Below, piece after piece: positions 25,143-33,881 of a stretch of 64,000 nt of DNA (the stretch's first letter is position 1; each line of letters starts with the position of its first letter). A model generated the notes under the pieces. The model saw only the letters and a list, made by a program, of their open reading frames with translations, was not told where the DNA came from and searched no databases. Both the position numbers and the translations under genes were made by a program. The stretch comes from Microbacterium sp. CBA3102 (GTDB taxonomy: Bacteria > Actinomycetota > Actinomycetes > Actinomycetales > Microbacteriaceae): NCBI RefSeq assembly GCF_007954505.1, contig NZ_CP042412.1, positions 2,232,001-2,296,000 on the forward strand, written 5' to 3'.

Positions 25143-25442
25143 TCAGGCGACCTGCGGTGTGACGGCGAACGACACGGAGCCTTCGTCGTCGACGCCGGCA
25201 TCGAGGATCTTGTCGTCGAGGGCGGCGACAGCGGACTCGTCGAGGAACAGCCGGGTACCGGCGACCTCCACGACCTGGTCCTGCGGCTCCGGGTCGGTGG
25301 CGACGAGCACGGCGAGACGTGCACTGCCCTCCGGGCCCTGGGCCTCGGTCGAGTGGATGCGGAGCCCGGCGTCCGGGGCGTCCGTCTGACGGCTGACGAG
25401 AGTCGTCACGATTGCGGAGGCGTTGTCGGTGAGGGTGAGCAC
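25143..25442 (-). CDS. HesB/IscA-fold protein without cysteines
   Basis: This 99-residue protein resembles the HesB/IscA iron-sulfur carrier fold (LTLTDNASAIVTTLV at the N-terminus, then LRIHSTE and VVEVAGTRLFLDESA). All three cluster-binding cysteines of true IscA proteins are missing; the protein contains no Cys. It is therefore unlikely to carry Fe-S clusters. The GTG start at 25440-25442 is preceded by GGAAGGAG. Function unknown. Confidence 0.75.
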   Translation of the reverse strand: MLTLTDNASAIVTTLVSRQTDAPDAGLRIHSTEAQGPEGSARLAVLVATDPEPQDQVVEVAGTRLFLDESAVAALDDKILDAGVDDEGSVSFAVTPQVA

Positions 25443-25549
25443 GAGACTCTCCTTCCGGTTGGGGCATGCCGCGGTCGCGACATGTCCTGGCTACGATGCC
25501 CGACGTCGGGAATGCTCTCAACCCCCTTGCGCGTCCTCGGAGGAGACTC

Positions 25550-26059
25550 TTACCCTGCTCGCAGGTTCTTGCGGAGGAACACCTGCGCGGTGCCGTCGCC
25601 GTCCGGAACGCGCTCGTGCTCCTCATACCCGCACGATCGGTAGAGGCGGATGTTCGCTTCGCTCAAGCTCCCCGTGAACAGCTCCGCGACGTCCGCTCCG
25701 GACGCCCTCTCGGCGCTCTCGAGCAGTAGTCTGCCGATTCCCTCGCCCTGCACGTCCGGTGCGATCGCGATCCTGCCGATCAGCAGCAGACCGTCTCTCT
25801 CGACGTAGCGGATGGCGCCGACGAGGCGCCCGTCGATGCGCGCGGTCAGTCCCGACTCGGAGCGCAGCTCTGCTTCCAACTCGGAGAGCGTCTGGGTCAG
25901 GGGCGGCATGTCGACACTGCCGTAGATGGCGGCTTCCGAGACGAAGGCAGCGCGTTGCACCGTCAGCACCTCGCCGGCGTCCTCATCGCTGATCGGAGAG
26001 ATGACGATCTCCGATTGCGTCTTTTCCTGGTCTTCGTTCACGATGTCCGCGTCACTCAC
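25550..26059 (-). CDS. GNAT family N-acetyltransferase
   Basis: This 169-residue protein has the GNAT acetyl-CoA site: IAIAPDVQGEGIGRLLLE near residues 97-113, with the Q/R-x-x-G-x-G/A pattern. A C-terminal NIRLYRSCGYEEHERVP follows, also typical. The N-terminal 20 residues are acidic and extra. The acceptor substrate is unknown. It is divergent from dps, 90 bp apart. Confidence 0.9.
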   Translation of the reverse strand: MSDADIVNEDQEKTQSEIVISPISDEDAGEVLTVQRAAFVSEAAIYGSVDMPPLTQTLSELEAELRSESGLTARIDGRLVGAIRYVERDGLLLIGRIAIAPDVQGEGIGRLLLESAERASGADVAELFTGSLSEANIRLYRSCGYEEHERVPDGDGTAQVFLRKNLRAG

Positions 26060-26149
26060 GCGTGTCAGATTCCGGGTTCCGCCCCCGCGGTGTCAACCCC
26101 CTCGCTCTCGGCTGCGCGCCGGATTAACGTCAGCCACAGGAGGTACATC

Positions 26150-26695
26150 ATGGCGAAAAGCACGACCACCAAGAAGGCCGGCGACTCGACGAAGCGCGCG
26201 GCGAAGACGACCAGGCAGCAGAACGCGGAGAAGGGCTTCACAGCTTCGAAGACCCTTGCGGACAACCTGCAGGCCGTGCTCGTCGATCTGCTCGATCTCG
26301 CGATCCAGGGAAAGCAGGCGCACTGGAACGTCGTGGGGCGCAACTTCCGCGACACGCACCGCCAGCTCGACGAGATCATCGACGATGCACGCACCTTCAG
26401 CGACACGATCGCGGAGCGCATGCGGGCCTTGCATGCCGTCCCCGACGGGCGCAGTGCGACCATCGCGAAGACGAGCTCGCTTCCCGAGTTCCCCGCCGGC
26501 GAGGTCTCGACCACCGAGACGATCGACCTCGTCACGGAGCGACTGGAGGCGGCGGTCGGAACAGCACGAGACGTGCATGACGCCGTCGACGAGGAGGACC
26601 CGACCTCTGCGGACCTCTTGCACGCCATCATCGAACGGCTCGAGCAGTTCGCATGGATGGTCAGCGCAGAGAACCGGAGCCCGGCAGGACGCTGA
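26150..26695 (+). CDS. dps: Dps family ferritin-like DNA-protection protein
   Basis: Dps forms dodecamers that oxidise and store iron and protect DNA under stress. This 181-residue protein has a Lys/Thr-rich N-terminal tail (about 25 residues, with KSTTTKK) that can bind DNA. The ferritin-like core follows, with the ferroxidase residues in QGKQAHWNVVG (His near 53) and LDEIIDDARTFSDTIAER (Asp and Glu). The ATG at 26150 has a perfect AGGAGGT nearby; frames extending upstream were rejected. Confidence 0.95.
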   Translation: MAKSTTTKKAGDSTKRAAKTTRQQNAEKGFTASKTLADNLQAVLVDLLDLAIQGKQAHWNVVGRNFRDTHRQLDEIIDDARTFSDTIAERMRALHAVPDGRSATIAKTSSLPEFPAGEVSTTETIDLVTERLEAAVGTARDVHDAVDEEDPTSADLLHAIIERLEQFAWMVSAENRSPAGR

Positions 26696-26715
26696 CTGCG
26701 GGTACCGCGGGGCCG

Positions 26716-27231
26716 TCACTCGGCGGCGGCTCCGCGGGCGTGGGCGCTGCCGCGCATGATCCGCGGAAGCGCCGCCCACAGCGCCGTCACGAGGACCAGC
26801 GCCGCGATGAGCGCGATGATGCCGGCGACGCGGTTGACCGTGAAGTCGATGATCAGCGTCGTCACGCCGATGGTCAGCGCGCCGATCACGACGAGGTCGA
26901 TGCGGACGATCCGCGCCGCGATCCGCACCAGCTCCGGCTTGCGACGCCGACCGAACAGTGCGCGGTGCATCCCCACGGGTGCGAGAGCGAGAATCGTCGC
27001 CACCGCCGCGAGCGCGACGAGCACGACGTAGAGATCGCGCTGGAGCGCGTCCATGTCGGTGAAGCGTGGCTGGAAGGCGACCGCGAGGAGGAAGCCGGTG
27101 AGGATCTGGGTCCCCGTCTGCATGACGCGAAGCTCCTGAAGAAGCTCTTCCCAGTTGCGATCGGCCCGCTCGTTCGCGGTCTCGTGACGGCCGTCGAGAC
27201 CGTTCCCTCCACCCGAAGGATCTGATGTCAT
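26716..27231 (-). CDS. DUF6328 family membrane protein
   Basis: This 171-residue protein opens with a soluble charged segment (ANERADRNWEELLQELRVMQTG). Four helices follow near 43-62, 72-95, 115-137 and 140-160. The QELRVMQTGTQIL segment is typical of DUF6328 proteins; function unknown. I chose the ATG at 27229-27231. It is divergent from the 27298 gene. Its 3' end is 21 bp from that of dps. Confidence 0.82.
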   Translation of the reverse strand: MTSDPSGGGNGLDGRHETANERADRNWEELLQELRVMQTGTQILTGFLLAVAFQPRFTDMDALQRDLYVVLVALAAVATILALAPVGMHRALFGRRRKPELVRIAARIVRIDLVVIGALTIGVTTLIIDFTVNRVAGIIALIAALVLVTALWAALPRIMRGSAHARGAAAE

Positions 27232-27297
27232 GGTCTCAGTGTGGTTTCCCCGCTCGGCCGCTGTCCAGACGCTTGCATCCGTGGAACGAAAGAAGGC

Positions 27298-27504
27298 ATG
27301 ATGACGCTCCCTCCGATCCGCGACTGGTGGCCTGAACTCTCCGAAGACGGGCGACGGGCCGTGCTCGACGCCGACACCCCGCACCTCGACGAGGCGGTGC
27401 GCGAGGAGATCCGCGTGATCACCGGTGCTGTCGTCGGGATGGTGGAGTCCTTGAGTGACGAGGATCTCGAGTACGCCCGTGCACACCCCGCGGAGACGGG
27501 CTGA
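27298..27504 (+). CDS. small protein of unknown function
   Basis: This 68-residue acidic protein contains IRDWWPELSEDGRRAVL and ends EYARAHPAETG. AAAGAAGG precedes the ATG at 27298 (a second ATG follows directly). No signal peptide or membrane helix is seen. The regular WWPEL and helix pattern suggests a real conserved small protein, but I do not know the family. Confidence 0.6.
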   Translation: MMTLPPIRDWWPELSEDGRRAVLDADTPHLDEAVREEIRVITGAVVGMVESLSDEDLEYARAHPAETG

Positions 27505-27520
27505 TCGCAGGAACCCGCGC

Positions 27521-28114
27521 CTACGCGGCGTCGGGCTCCGTGGTCTCGGCGCCTTCCTCGCGCAGCCGTGGTTCGGTGCGACGTTCGGGCCGCGCGCCGG
27601 CCTTGTCCGCGTAGAACGCTCGGATCCGATCCATGTCGGCCGCCACATCGCCGGTCAGATCGATGGTCGGACCGAGCCCGCTCGTCATGGTCGTGCGATC
27701 CACGAAGCCGAGCGTCACCGGCATACCTGTCTCGCGAGCGATCCGATAGAACCCCGACTTCCAGTACTCGTTGCCGCCTCGGGTGCCGTCAGGTGTCACG
27801 ACGAGCCCGAAGACGGTACCCGCGTGCACCTGGCCCACGACGTCGTTGACCACCCTCGCGGGGTCGGCGCGGTCGACGGGGATTCCGCCGAGCCCACGCA
27901 TGATCGGACCGCGCCATCCACGGAAGAGGCTCTTCTTGCCGAGCCAATGCACGTCGATGCCGAGTCGCCAGGCGATCGCCAGCATCAGCACGAAGTCCCA
28001 GTTGGACGTATGCGGAGCGCCGACCAGAACGGTCGGCCGCGTCGGCGCTGCCTCGCTCACGAGCGTCCATCTGCTGAACGCCCAGAACATGCGGGCGAGG
28101 AGTCGTTTGACCAT
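27521..28114 (-). CDS. PlsC-like 1-acylglycerol-3-phosphate acyltransferase
   Basis: This 197-residue acyltransferase has the HX4D-type motif PHTSNWD near residue 35, a phosphate-binding block (MRGLGGIPVDR) and TPDGTRGG near residue 109 in place of PEGTR. It probably transfers acyl chains in phospholipid or glycolipid synthesis; the acceptor is not certain. The ATG is at 28112-28114; TACGGT ends six bases upstream. It is divergent from the small peptide gene at 28210. Confidence 0.88.
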   Translation of the reverse strand: MVKRLLARMFWAFSRWTLVSEAAPTRPTVLVGAPHTSNWDFVLMLAIAWRLGIDVHWLGKKSLFRGWRGPIMRGLGGIPVDRADPARVVNDVVGQVHAGTVFGLVVTPDGTRGGNEYWKSGFYRIARETGMPVTLGFVDRTTMTSGLGPTIDLTGDVAADMDRIRAFYADKAGARPERRTEPRLREEGAETTEPDAA

Positions 28115-28120
28115 CCCTCA

Positions 28121-28126
28121 ACCGTA
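28121..28126 (-). promoter_or_regulatory. -10 element TACGGT before the acyltransferase
   Basis: On the minus strand TACGGT ends six bases before the ATG at 28114. Confidence 0.45.
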
Positions 28127-28197
28127 CGGGAGAACCGCGGTCGATCTGCGGGCATGTCCGACCGTGCGGATCCGGCGCCACCCCTTCCCGACAGGCG

Positions 28198-28203
28198 TAG
28201 CAT
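28198..28203 (+). promoter_or_regulatory. -10 element TAGCAT before the small peptide
   Basis: TAGCAT ends six bases before the ATG at 28210, the window's leaderless pattern. Confidence 0.45.
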
Positions 28204-28209
28204 CGAGGG

Positions 28210-28356
28210 ATGAAGAACACGCGGCAGGATTCCGTGCAGCAGGACGAGCCCGCCGGGCTGCAACCGCTCCTGGACTCCCTGAACCTCCTCGAGGGCGACG
28301 CTGCGGGCTACTGCAGCAATGGCGTCTGCCAGTTCCCCGCGCCGAAGAGCGAGTAA
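28210..28356 (+). CDS. 48-residue peptide with C-terminal Cys pair
   Basis: The ATG at 28210 opens a 48-codon frame to TAA at 28354-28356. The peptide has a polar, Gln/Asp-rich N-terminal half, a LLDSLNLLEGD segment, and a C-terminal YCSNGVCQFPAPK with two Cys five residues apart. The layout resembles a leader plus a short Cys-containing core, as in some ribosomally made modified peptides. However, no maturase lies nearby, only an MFS exporter (convergent) and an acyltransferase (divergent). The -10 TAGCAT supports expression. Function unknown. Confidence 0.5.
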   Translation: MKNTRQDSVQQDEPAGLQPLLDSLNLLEGDAAGYCSNGVCQFPAPKSE

Positions 28357-28390
28357 GCGACAGACGCCATCGAGGGCAGCCTCCGAACGG

Positions 28391-29869
28391 TCAGTGTCCG
28401 CCGGGGAGTGCCTCCCCGGCGTCGTCGGAAGGCTTGCGGACGAACGGGCTCAGCGCCACGGCTGCGAGCGAGATGAACGCCGCGATCAGGAACGCCGTGC
28501 GAGCACCGGGAGCACCCGCGACCGCGGTCGACAGGCCCTCCTGCTCTCCGGCATGCAGGATCGTGGAGTAGGTCACCAGCAGCAGGGCGACTCCTGTAGC
28601 CCCGGCAACCTGCTGCAGGGTGTTCAACACCGCGGAACCGTGGGAGTACAGGGAGCGCTGCAGCGAACCCAGCGAGGCGGAGAACAGCGGCGTGAACGAC
28701 ATCGCCAGCCCGACCGACATGGCCGCCTGGACGATGATGAGCGCCCACCAGATGGTGTGTTCGCCGACCGTCGAGTAGAAGAACAGCGACGACGAGACCA
28801 GGATCGTGCCGGGGATGAGCAGCGGGCGAGTGCCGCGGGCGTCGTAGACACGGCCCATGATCGGTCCGAGCAGTCCCATCAGCAGGGAACCGGGGAGGAG
28901 GATCAGGCCGGACTGGAGCGGGTTGAGCCCGGCGACGTTCTGCAGGTACTGCGGCAGGAGCGTCAGGGTGCCGAACATCGACAGCGCCAGGATCGACATG
29001 ATGATCACGGACAGCGTGAAGTTGCGGGAGCGGAAGACGCGCAGATCGAGCAGTGCGTCATCGATGCGCTGCAGCAGGAGCTGACGCCAGACGAACAGCC
29101 CCAGCGACAGCGCACCGACGATCAGCGAGATGATGCCGGCGGTCTCACCCGATCCGCCCTCGGCACCGAACTGGCTGAGCCCGAACACGACGCCGCCGAA
29201 GCCGAGCGCTGCGAGCGGGATCGAGAGGATGTCGAGCGGGACGGACCGGGTCTCACCCAGGTTCGTCATCCACTTCACGCCCATGAGGAGGGCGATCAGC
29301 GAGATCGGCAGGATGATCCCGAAGAGTGCGCGCCAGCTGGCGAACTCGAGCACGGCACCGGCGAGGGTCGGACCGATCGCCGGAGCGAGCGAGATCACGA
29401 GGCCGACACGGCCCATCATGCGGCCACGCGACTGCGGTGGCACGACGTTCATGATCGTCGTCATCAGCAGCGGCATCATGATGCCGGTGCCGGCGGCCTG
29501 GATAACGCGACCGACCAGCAGCACGGTGAAGCCGGGTGCGACGAGGGCCACGAGGGTGCCGAGCGAGAACGCGGTCATCGCGGCGATGAAGACCTGGCGC
29601 GTGGTGAACCGCTGCAGGATGAAGCCCGTGGTCGGGATCACGACTGCCATCGTGAGCATGAACGCGCTCGTGAGCCACTGGCCGAGCTCGGGCGGGATGC
29701 CCAGGTCGGTGTTCAGGTGGGGGATCGCGATCCCCATCGTGGTCTCGTTGAGGATCGCGACGAAGGCGGCGACGAGCAGCAGCCAGATCACGCGCATGTC
29801 GGTGCGGGAGATCTCGCCCCCTGCCGTCGCGGGGGTCGTCGAGATGGAGCCGGTATCGACGGCAGACAT
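28391..29869 (-). CDS. MFS exporter of the DHA2 type
   Basis: This 492-residue protein has about 14 predicted transmembrane helices and the drug:H+ antiporter DHA2 pattern (LNETTMGIAIPHLNTDL in TM1, QWLTSAFMLTMAVVIPTTGF, and GRVIQAAGTGIMMPLLM for motif C-like TM5). Such proteins export drugs or metabolites using the proton gradient. The ATG at 29867-29869 has GGAGG eight bases upstream. A divergent ABC exporter gene begins 158 bp away. Confidence 0.92.
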   Translation of the reverse strand: MSAVDTGSISTTPATAGGEISRTDMRVIWLLLVAAFVAILNETTMGIAIPHLNTDLGIPPELGQWLTSAFMLTMAVVIPTTGFILQRFTTRQVFIAAMTAFSLGTLVALVAPGFTVLLVGRVIQAAGTGIMMPLLMTTIMNVVPPQSRGRMMGRVGLVISLAPAIGPTLAGAVLEFASWRALFGIILPISLIALLMGVKWMTNLGETRSVPLDILSIPLAALGFGGVVFGLSQFGAEGGSGETAGIISLIVGALSLGLFVWRQLLLQRIDDALLDLRVFRSRNFTLSVIIMSILALSMFGTLTLLPQYLQNVAGLNPLQSGLILLPGSLLMGLLGPIMGRVYDARGTRPLLIPGTILVSSSLFFYSTVGEHTIWWALIIVQAAMSVGLAMSFTPLFSASLGSLQRSLYSHGSAVLNTLQQVAGATGVALLLVTYSTILHAGEQEGLSTAVAGAPGARTAFLIAAFISLAAVALSPFVRKPSDDAGEALPGGH

Positions 29870-30015
29870 GGGCGGCCTCCAGGGCGAAGAAGAAACGGAA
29901 TTCGCGAGAGTTCGCAAGAGTCAATCAGCGTAACGGCAATCGCCGACATTTCATTCCGAACTCACAGATATCCGTGGAGGACGGGTGCGCGGGCCGTGAT
30001 GTCCCCGCGCGTGGG

Positions 30016-30021
30016 TACGCT
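30016..30021 (+). promoter_or_regulatory. -10 element TACGCT before the ABC exporter
   Basis: TACGCT ends six bases before the ATG at 30028, consistent with a leaderless transcript. Confidence 0.5.
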
Positions 30022-30027
30022 GGCGCC

Positions 30028-32088
30028 ATGAGCATGGGCGGCGGCATGGGCGGCGGACACCGCGGTGGGTTCCGCGGAGTCGACGAAGACGCGCAGCGGA
30101 AGCTGAACGCCGAGGCGCCACGGATCGCCGGGCTGGGTTCGCGGGTGGTCTCGCTCTTCAGCGCCTATCGCTGGCGCATCTTCTTCACGGGGATCCTCGT
30201 CATCGTCGGCGCCGCGATCGCCGTCGTCCCGCCCCTGATCGTGCAGCGCATCTTCGACGACGCGCTGTTCCCCGTCGCCGGGGGAGGCCCGCACCCCGAG
30301 CTGCTGGCCTGGCTCGTCGCCGCGATGGTCGGCCTGTTCCTGCTCTCCGCGGTGCTCGGTGTCGCCCAGACCTGGCTGACGTCCACGGTCGGCAACAACG
30401 TGACGGGCGATCTGCGGGTCAAACTCTTCGAGCACCTGCAAGCGATGGAACTCGGCTTCTTCACCCGCACCAAGACGGGGGTCATCCAGTCCCGGCTGCA
30501 GAACGACGTCGGCGGGGTCTCGGGCGTGCTGACCAACACCGTCACCAGCATCCTGGGCAACGTCGTCACCGTCATCGCCTCGCTCGTCGCCATGATCCTG
30601 ATCGATTGGCGTCTGACGCTCATCGCCGTCGTCATGATGCCGTTCCTCATCTTCGTCCAGCGCCGTGTGGGCCAGGTGCGTGCGCGGATCGCCGGCGAGA
30701 CGCAGGAATCCCTCTCCGAACTGACCTCGATCACGCAGGAGACGCTGAGCGTGTCGGGGATGCTGCTGTCGAAGGCGTTCAACCGCCAGCGCACGGAGTC
30801 CGAGCGCTATCAGGCGGAGAACCGCAACCAGGTCGTCCTGCAGGTGCGGAGGGCGATGAGCGGTCAGGGCTTCTTCGCGGTCGTGCAGGTGCTCATGGCC
30901 AGTGTGCCCGCCGTCATCTACCTCGTCTCGGGGTATCTGATCGCGGGCGGAACCGGGGCCATCACCGCAGGAACCGTGGTCGCGTTCACGACGGTGCAGG
31001 CGCGACTGCTCATGCCGTTGATGGGACTGATGCGTGTCTCCCTCGACGTGCAGACCTCTTCGGCATTGTTCGCGCGCATCTTCGAGTACCTCGACCTGGT
31101 GCCCGAGATCCAGGATGCCCCCGACGCGATCACAGTCGACCAGGCTCCGGGTCCGCGCGGAAGGCTCGAATTCGTCGACGTCGTCTTCCGTTACCCGGAC
31201 GCGTCCGCCGAGGCACGTGCGACCTTGGACGGGGTCTCGTTCGTCGCGGAACCGGGACAGCACGTCGCCTTCGTCGGACCGTCCGGCGCAGGCAAGACCA
31301 CGATCCTCTACCTGGCTCCGCGTCTGTATGAAGCCAAGGGGGGCGCCGTGCTGTTCGCCGGTGCCGATGTCCGGGAACTCTCCCAGGAGTCGATCATCGA
31401 CCACGTGGGCATCGTGTCGCAGGAGACGTATCTCTTCCACGCCACCATCCGCGAGAACCTTCGCTATGCCAAGCCGGATGCGACCGAGGACGAACTGATC
31501 GCGGCCTGCACGGCTGCCAACATCCACCACATCATCGCCGGCTTCGAGCAGGGCTACGACACCGTCGTGGGCGAGCGCGGGTACCGGCTGTCCGGTGGCG
31601 AGAAGCAACGCATCGCGATCGCCCGCGTGCTGCTCAAGGATCCGCCGGTCCTGCTCCTCGACGAGGCGACCTCCGCTCTCGACACCGTCTCGGAACGTGT
31701 CGTGCAGGAGGCGCTGGATGAGGCCGCGAAGGGACGGACCACGCTGTCGATCGCGCATCGACTGTCGACCGTGATGGGGGCGGATGTGATCCACGTCCTC
31801 GAAGCCGGGCGCATCGTCGAGTCCGGCACGCACACCGAGTTCCTCGCGCTCGGCGGTCTCTATGCCGAGCTCGCAGCGGAACAGGTCGCGGCGTCCCGCG
31901 TGCTCGATACCGAGGCCGCAGTCGAACAGGCCGTGACCGGCGGAGCCCCCGCCCCGCTCGCCGATCGTCGTGCGGACAGGGCGCCCGCCGACTCTGCGGG
32001 TGCCGATGCGGTCGCGACGATCACGGCGGCGGTGCCGTTGCTCGCGGAGCCTCGGCCCGATGAGCCGATCTACCCGCCGGAGTCCTGA
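30028..32088 (+). CDS. ABC exporter, fused membrane and ATPase domains
   Basis: This 686-residue half-transporter starts with a Met/Gly-rich stretch (SMGGGMGGGHRGG). It has six transmembrane helices (about 50-330) and an ATPase domain with Walker A GPSGAGKTT near residue 415, signature RLSGGEKQR and Walker B LLLDEATSALD. The last 90 residues are Ala/Pro-rich and probably unstructured. It resembles MsbA/LmrA-type exporters and should act as a homodimer; the substrate is unknown. The ATG at 30028 follows a TACGCT -10 by six bases. Confidence 0.93.
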   Translation: MSMGGGMGGGHRGGFRGVDEDAQRKLNAEAPRIAGLGSRVVSLFSAYRWRIFFTGILVIVGAAIAVVPPLIVQRIFDDALFPVAGGGPHPELLAWLVAAMVGLFLLSAVLGVAQTWLTSTVGNNVTGDLRVKLFEHLQAMELGFFTRTKTGVIQSRLQNDVGGVSGVLTNTVTSILGNVVTVIASLVAMILIDWRLTLIAVVMMPFLIFVQRRVGQVRARIAGETQESLSELTSITQETLSVSGMLLSKAFNRQRTESERYQAENRNQVVLQVRRAMSGQGFFAVVQVLMASVPAVIYLVSGYLIAGGTGAITAGTVVAFTTVQARLLMPLMGLMRVSLDVQTSSALFARIFEYLDLVPEIQDAPDAITVDQAPGPRGRLEFVDVVFRYPDASAEARATLDGVSFVAEPGQHVAFVGPSGAGKTTILYLAPRLYEAKGGAVLFAGADVRELSQESIIDHVGIVSQETYLFHATIRENLRYAKPDATEDELIAACTAANIHHIIAGFEQGYDTVVGERGYRLSGGEKQRIAIARVLLKDPPVLLLDEATSALDTVSERVVQEALDEAAKGRTTLSIAHRLSTVMGADVIHVLEAGRIVESGTHTEFLALGGLYAELAAEQVAASRVLDTEAAVEQAVTGGAPAPLADRRADRAPADSAGADAVATITAAVPLLAEPRPDEPIYPPES

Positions 32089-32104
32089 GCCGCTGTGTTC
32101 GGCC

Positions 32105-32878
32105 TCAGTGCACCGAGAGGCCTCCGTCGACGAACAGCGAGTGTCCGGTCACGTAGGCCGAGCCTGCGCCGGCGAGGAAGACGGCAGCACCGGCGAAGTC
32201 GCTCGGAAGACCGTTGCGGCCGATCATGGTGCGTGCCGCGAGCTCGGCGATCTTCGCAGGATCCTCCTGAAGGCGGGCGTTCAGTGGGGTGAGCACGAAC
32301 CCGGGCACCAGGGTGTTGCTGGTCACGCCGGTGCCGCCCCATGCCTCCGCCTCAGAACGCATGAGCGACTCCACAGCTCCCTTGGACGCACCGTAGATCC
32401 CGCTGCCGACGAAGGCGCGGTGGGCCTGCTGGGAACTGATGTGGATGAGTCGGCCGTAGCCGCGTTCCGCCATGCCGGGTGCGTATCGCTGTCCGAGGAG
32501 GAAGGGCGCGAGTGCGTTGACCGTCATCGTTGCATCCCAGTCATCCTCGGTGATCTCCGGGAACGGAGGGCGGATGTTGATCCCGGCGGAGTTGACGAGG
32601 ATGTCCGGTTCGCCGAACGGCTCCGTGGCCGCCTCTGCGACCGCGTGGATGCCCGCACGGGTGCGGAGATCGCCGACGACCCCCGCGGCGCGGCATCCGT
32701 GCGCGCGGAGCTCTTCGACGGTCTCGTCGATGCGCGCCTCACCGCGGGCGACGATGACGGTCGCGGCACCGGCGCGGGCGAGCGCGGTGGCGATGCCCCG
32801 GCCGATCCCGGAGCTGCCGCCCGTCACGACCGCCGTGCGGCCGTCGAGGGAGAAGAGAGAGGAGAGGTAGTCGTGCAT
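32105..32878 (-). CDS. SDR family oxidoreductase
   Basis: This 257-residue classical short-chain dehydrogenase has the cofactor motif TGGSSGIGRG near residue 19, NSAG near residue 93, the catalytic Ser in ISSQQA and YGASK (Tyr and Lys) near residue 158. The C-terminal SLFVDGGLSVH is typical. It resembles gluconate 5-dehydrogenase-like SDRs, but the substrate cannot be fixed. It is convergent with the ABC exporter. Confidence 0.92.
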   Translation of the reverse strand: MHDYLSSLFSLDGRTAVVTGGSSGIGRGIATALARAGAATVIVARGEARIDETVEELRAHGCRAAGVVGDLRTRAGIHAVAEAATEPFGEPDILVNSAGINIRPPFPEITEDDWDATMTVNALAPFLLGQRYAPGMAERGYGRLIHISSQQAHRAFVGSGIYGASKGAVESLMRSEAEAWGGTGVTSNTLVPGFVLTPLNARLQEDPAKIAELAARTMIGRNGLPSDFAGAAVFLAGAGSAYVTGHSLFVDGGLSVH

Positions 32879-32911
32879 GTCGTGGGTACCTGTTCGGTCG
32901 GAGGGCGTGCG

Positions 32912-33859
32912 TCACCACGCGAGCGCGGCGGCGATGGCGGGGTCGGGCGCGGCGTCGGCGAACTCGGGGAGTGCCCGGAGCTCCGCGATGAACGCATCGA
33001 CCTCGGCCGCGTAGGCCGGGTCGGGGTGGGTGCTCGCGATCTCGAGCAGGGGTGCGATGTCCATCGCGAGGATCAGGTCGAGGCGGGCGGTGACGGATGC
33101 GCGGGCGCCCGCGTCGTGCAGGACGCGGATGCCGCCACGCAACGCCGCGAGGTAGTCGCGCAGGACGGACAGCTGCGACTTGCTCTGCGTGATCGACGTG
33201 CCGTCGGCGCGGAGGCGCCATCGCACGACGACATCGGGGATCACGTCGAAGGCGCGCGCCCGGGTGTACATCAGCTGCGCGACCACCTGATCTTCGTACG
33301 CGACACCCTCGGGGAACCGGAGGTCCCGCCAGAAGGCGGTGCGGCTCACCTTCGACCACGCGACGATGTTCGACACCGCCTGCGGGTGCGCGGTGAGGGT
33401 CGTGCCGAGTCGCTCCGGAGAGGTCGCGGCCGCCACCCAGGGCTGCACCCGCCCTGCAACGTAGCCGGACCCCTCCGGGCGGGAACGCACGTACGCACCG
33501 GCCACGAAGTCGCTTCCGGTGTGGTCGAGCGTGCGGGTCATCCGTGCGAGCGCATCGGGGAGGAGCTCATCGTCGCCGTCGAGGAATCCGAGGTATCGGG
33601 TGTCGACGCGGTCGAGTCCGAGGTTGCGCGCGGCTCCGAGGCCGCGGGAGGCCGGGTGGTGGATCGCCGTGAAGCGTCGGTCCGCGGCCGCAGCCGCATC
33701 GAAGATCGCTCCCGTGTCGTCGGTGGAACCGTCGTCGATGAGGATCGCCCGCCACCGGCGCTCGGTCTGCGCACGCAGGGAGTCGAGGGCTGCAGGGGCG
33801 AAGGCGGCGATATCGCGTCCGGGGACGACCAGCGTCACGATCGGGTCGGAGGCAGTCAC
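32912..33859 (-). CDS. family 2 glycosyltransferase
   Basis: This 315-residue protein has a GT-A fold at its N-terminus: VVPGRD near residue 11, ILIDDGSTDDTG near residue 38, the SRGLGAARNLGLD helix and the metal-binding FLDGDDE near residue 94. The C-terminal half is helical and Ala-rich. It probably adds sugar to a cell-envelope acceptor; donor and acceptor are unknown. The GTG at 33857-33859 follows TAGACT by six bases on the minus strand. Confidence 0.9.
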   Translation of the reverse strand: MTASDPIVTLVVPGRDIAAFAPAALDSLRAQTERRWRAILIDDGSTDDTGAIFDAAAAADRRFTAIHHPASRGLGAARNLGLDRVDTRYLGFLDGDDELLPDALARMTRTLDHTGSDFVAGAYVRSRPEGSGYVAGRVQPWVAAATSPERLGTTLTAHPQAVSNIVAWSKVSRTAFWRDLRFPEGVAYEDQVVAQLMYTRARAFDVIPDVVVRWRLRADGTSITQSKSQLSVLRDYLAALRGGIRVLHDAGARASVTARLDLILAMDIAPLLEIASTHPDPAYAAEVDAFIAELRALPEFADAAPDPAIAAALAW

Positions 33860-33865
33860 CAGCTG

Positions 33866-33871
33866 AGTCTA
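33866..33871 (-). promoter_or_regulatory. -10 element TAGACT before the glycosyltransferase
   Basis: On the minus strand TAGACT ends six bases before the GTG at 33859. Confidence 0.5.
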
Positions 33872-33881
33872 TGGCCGGGCA

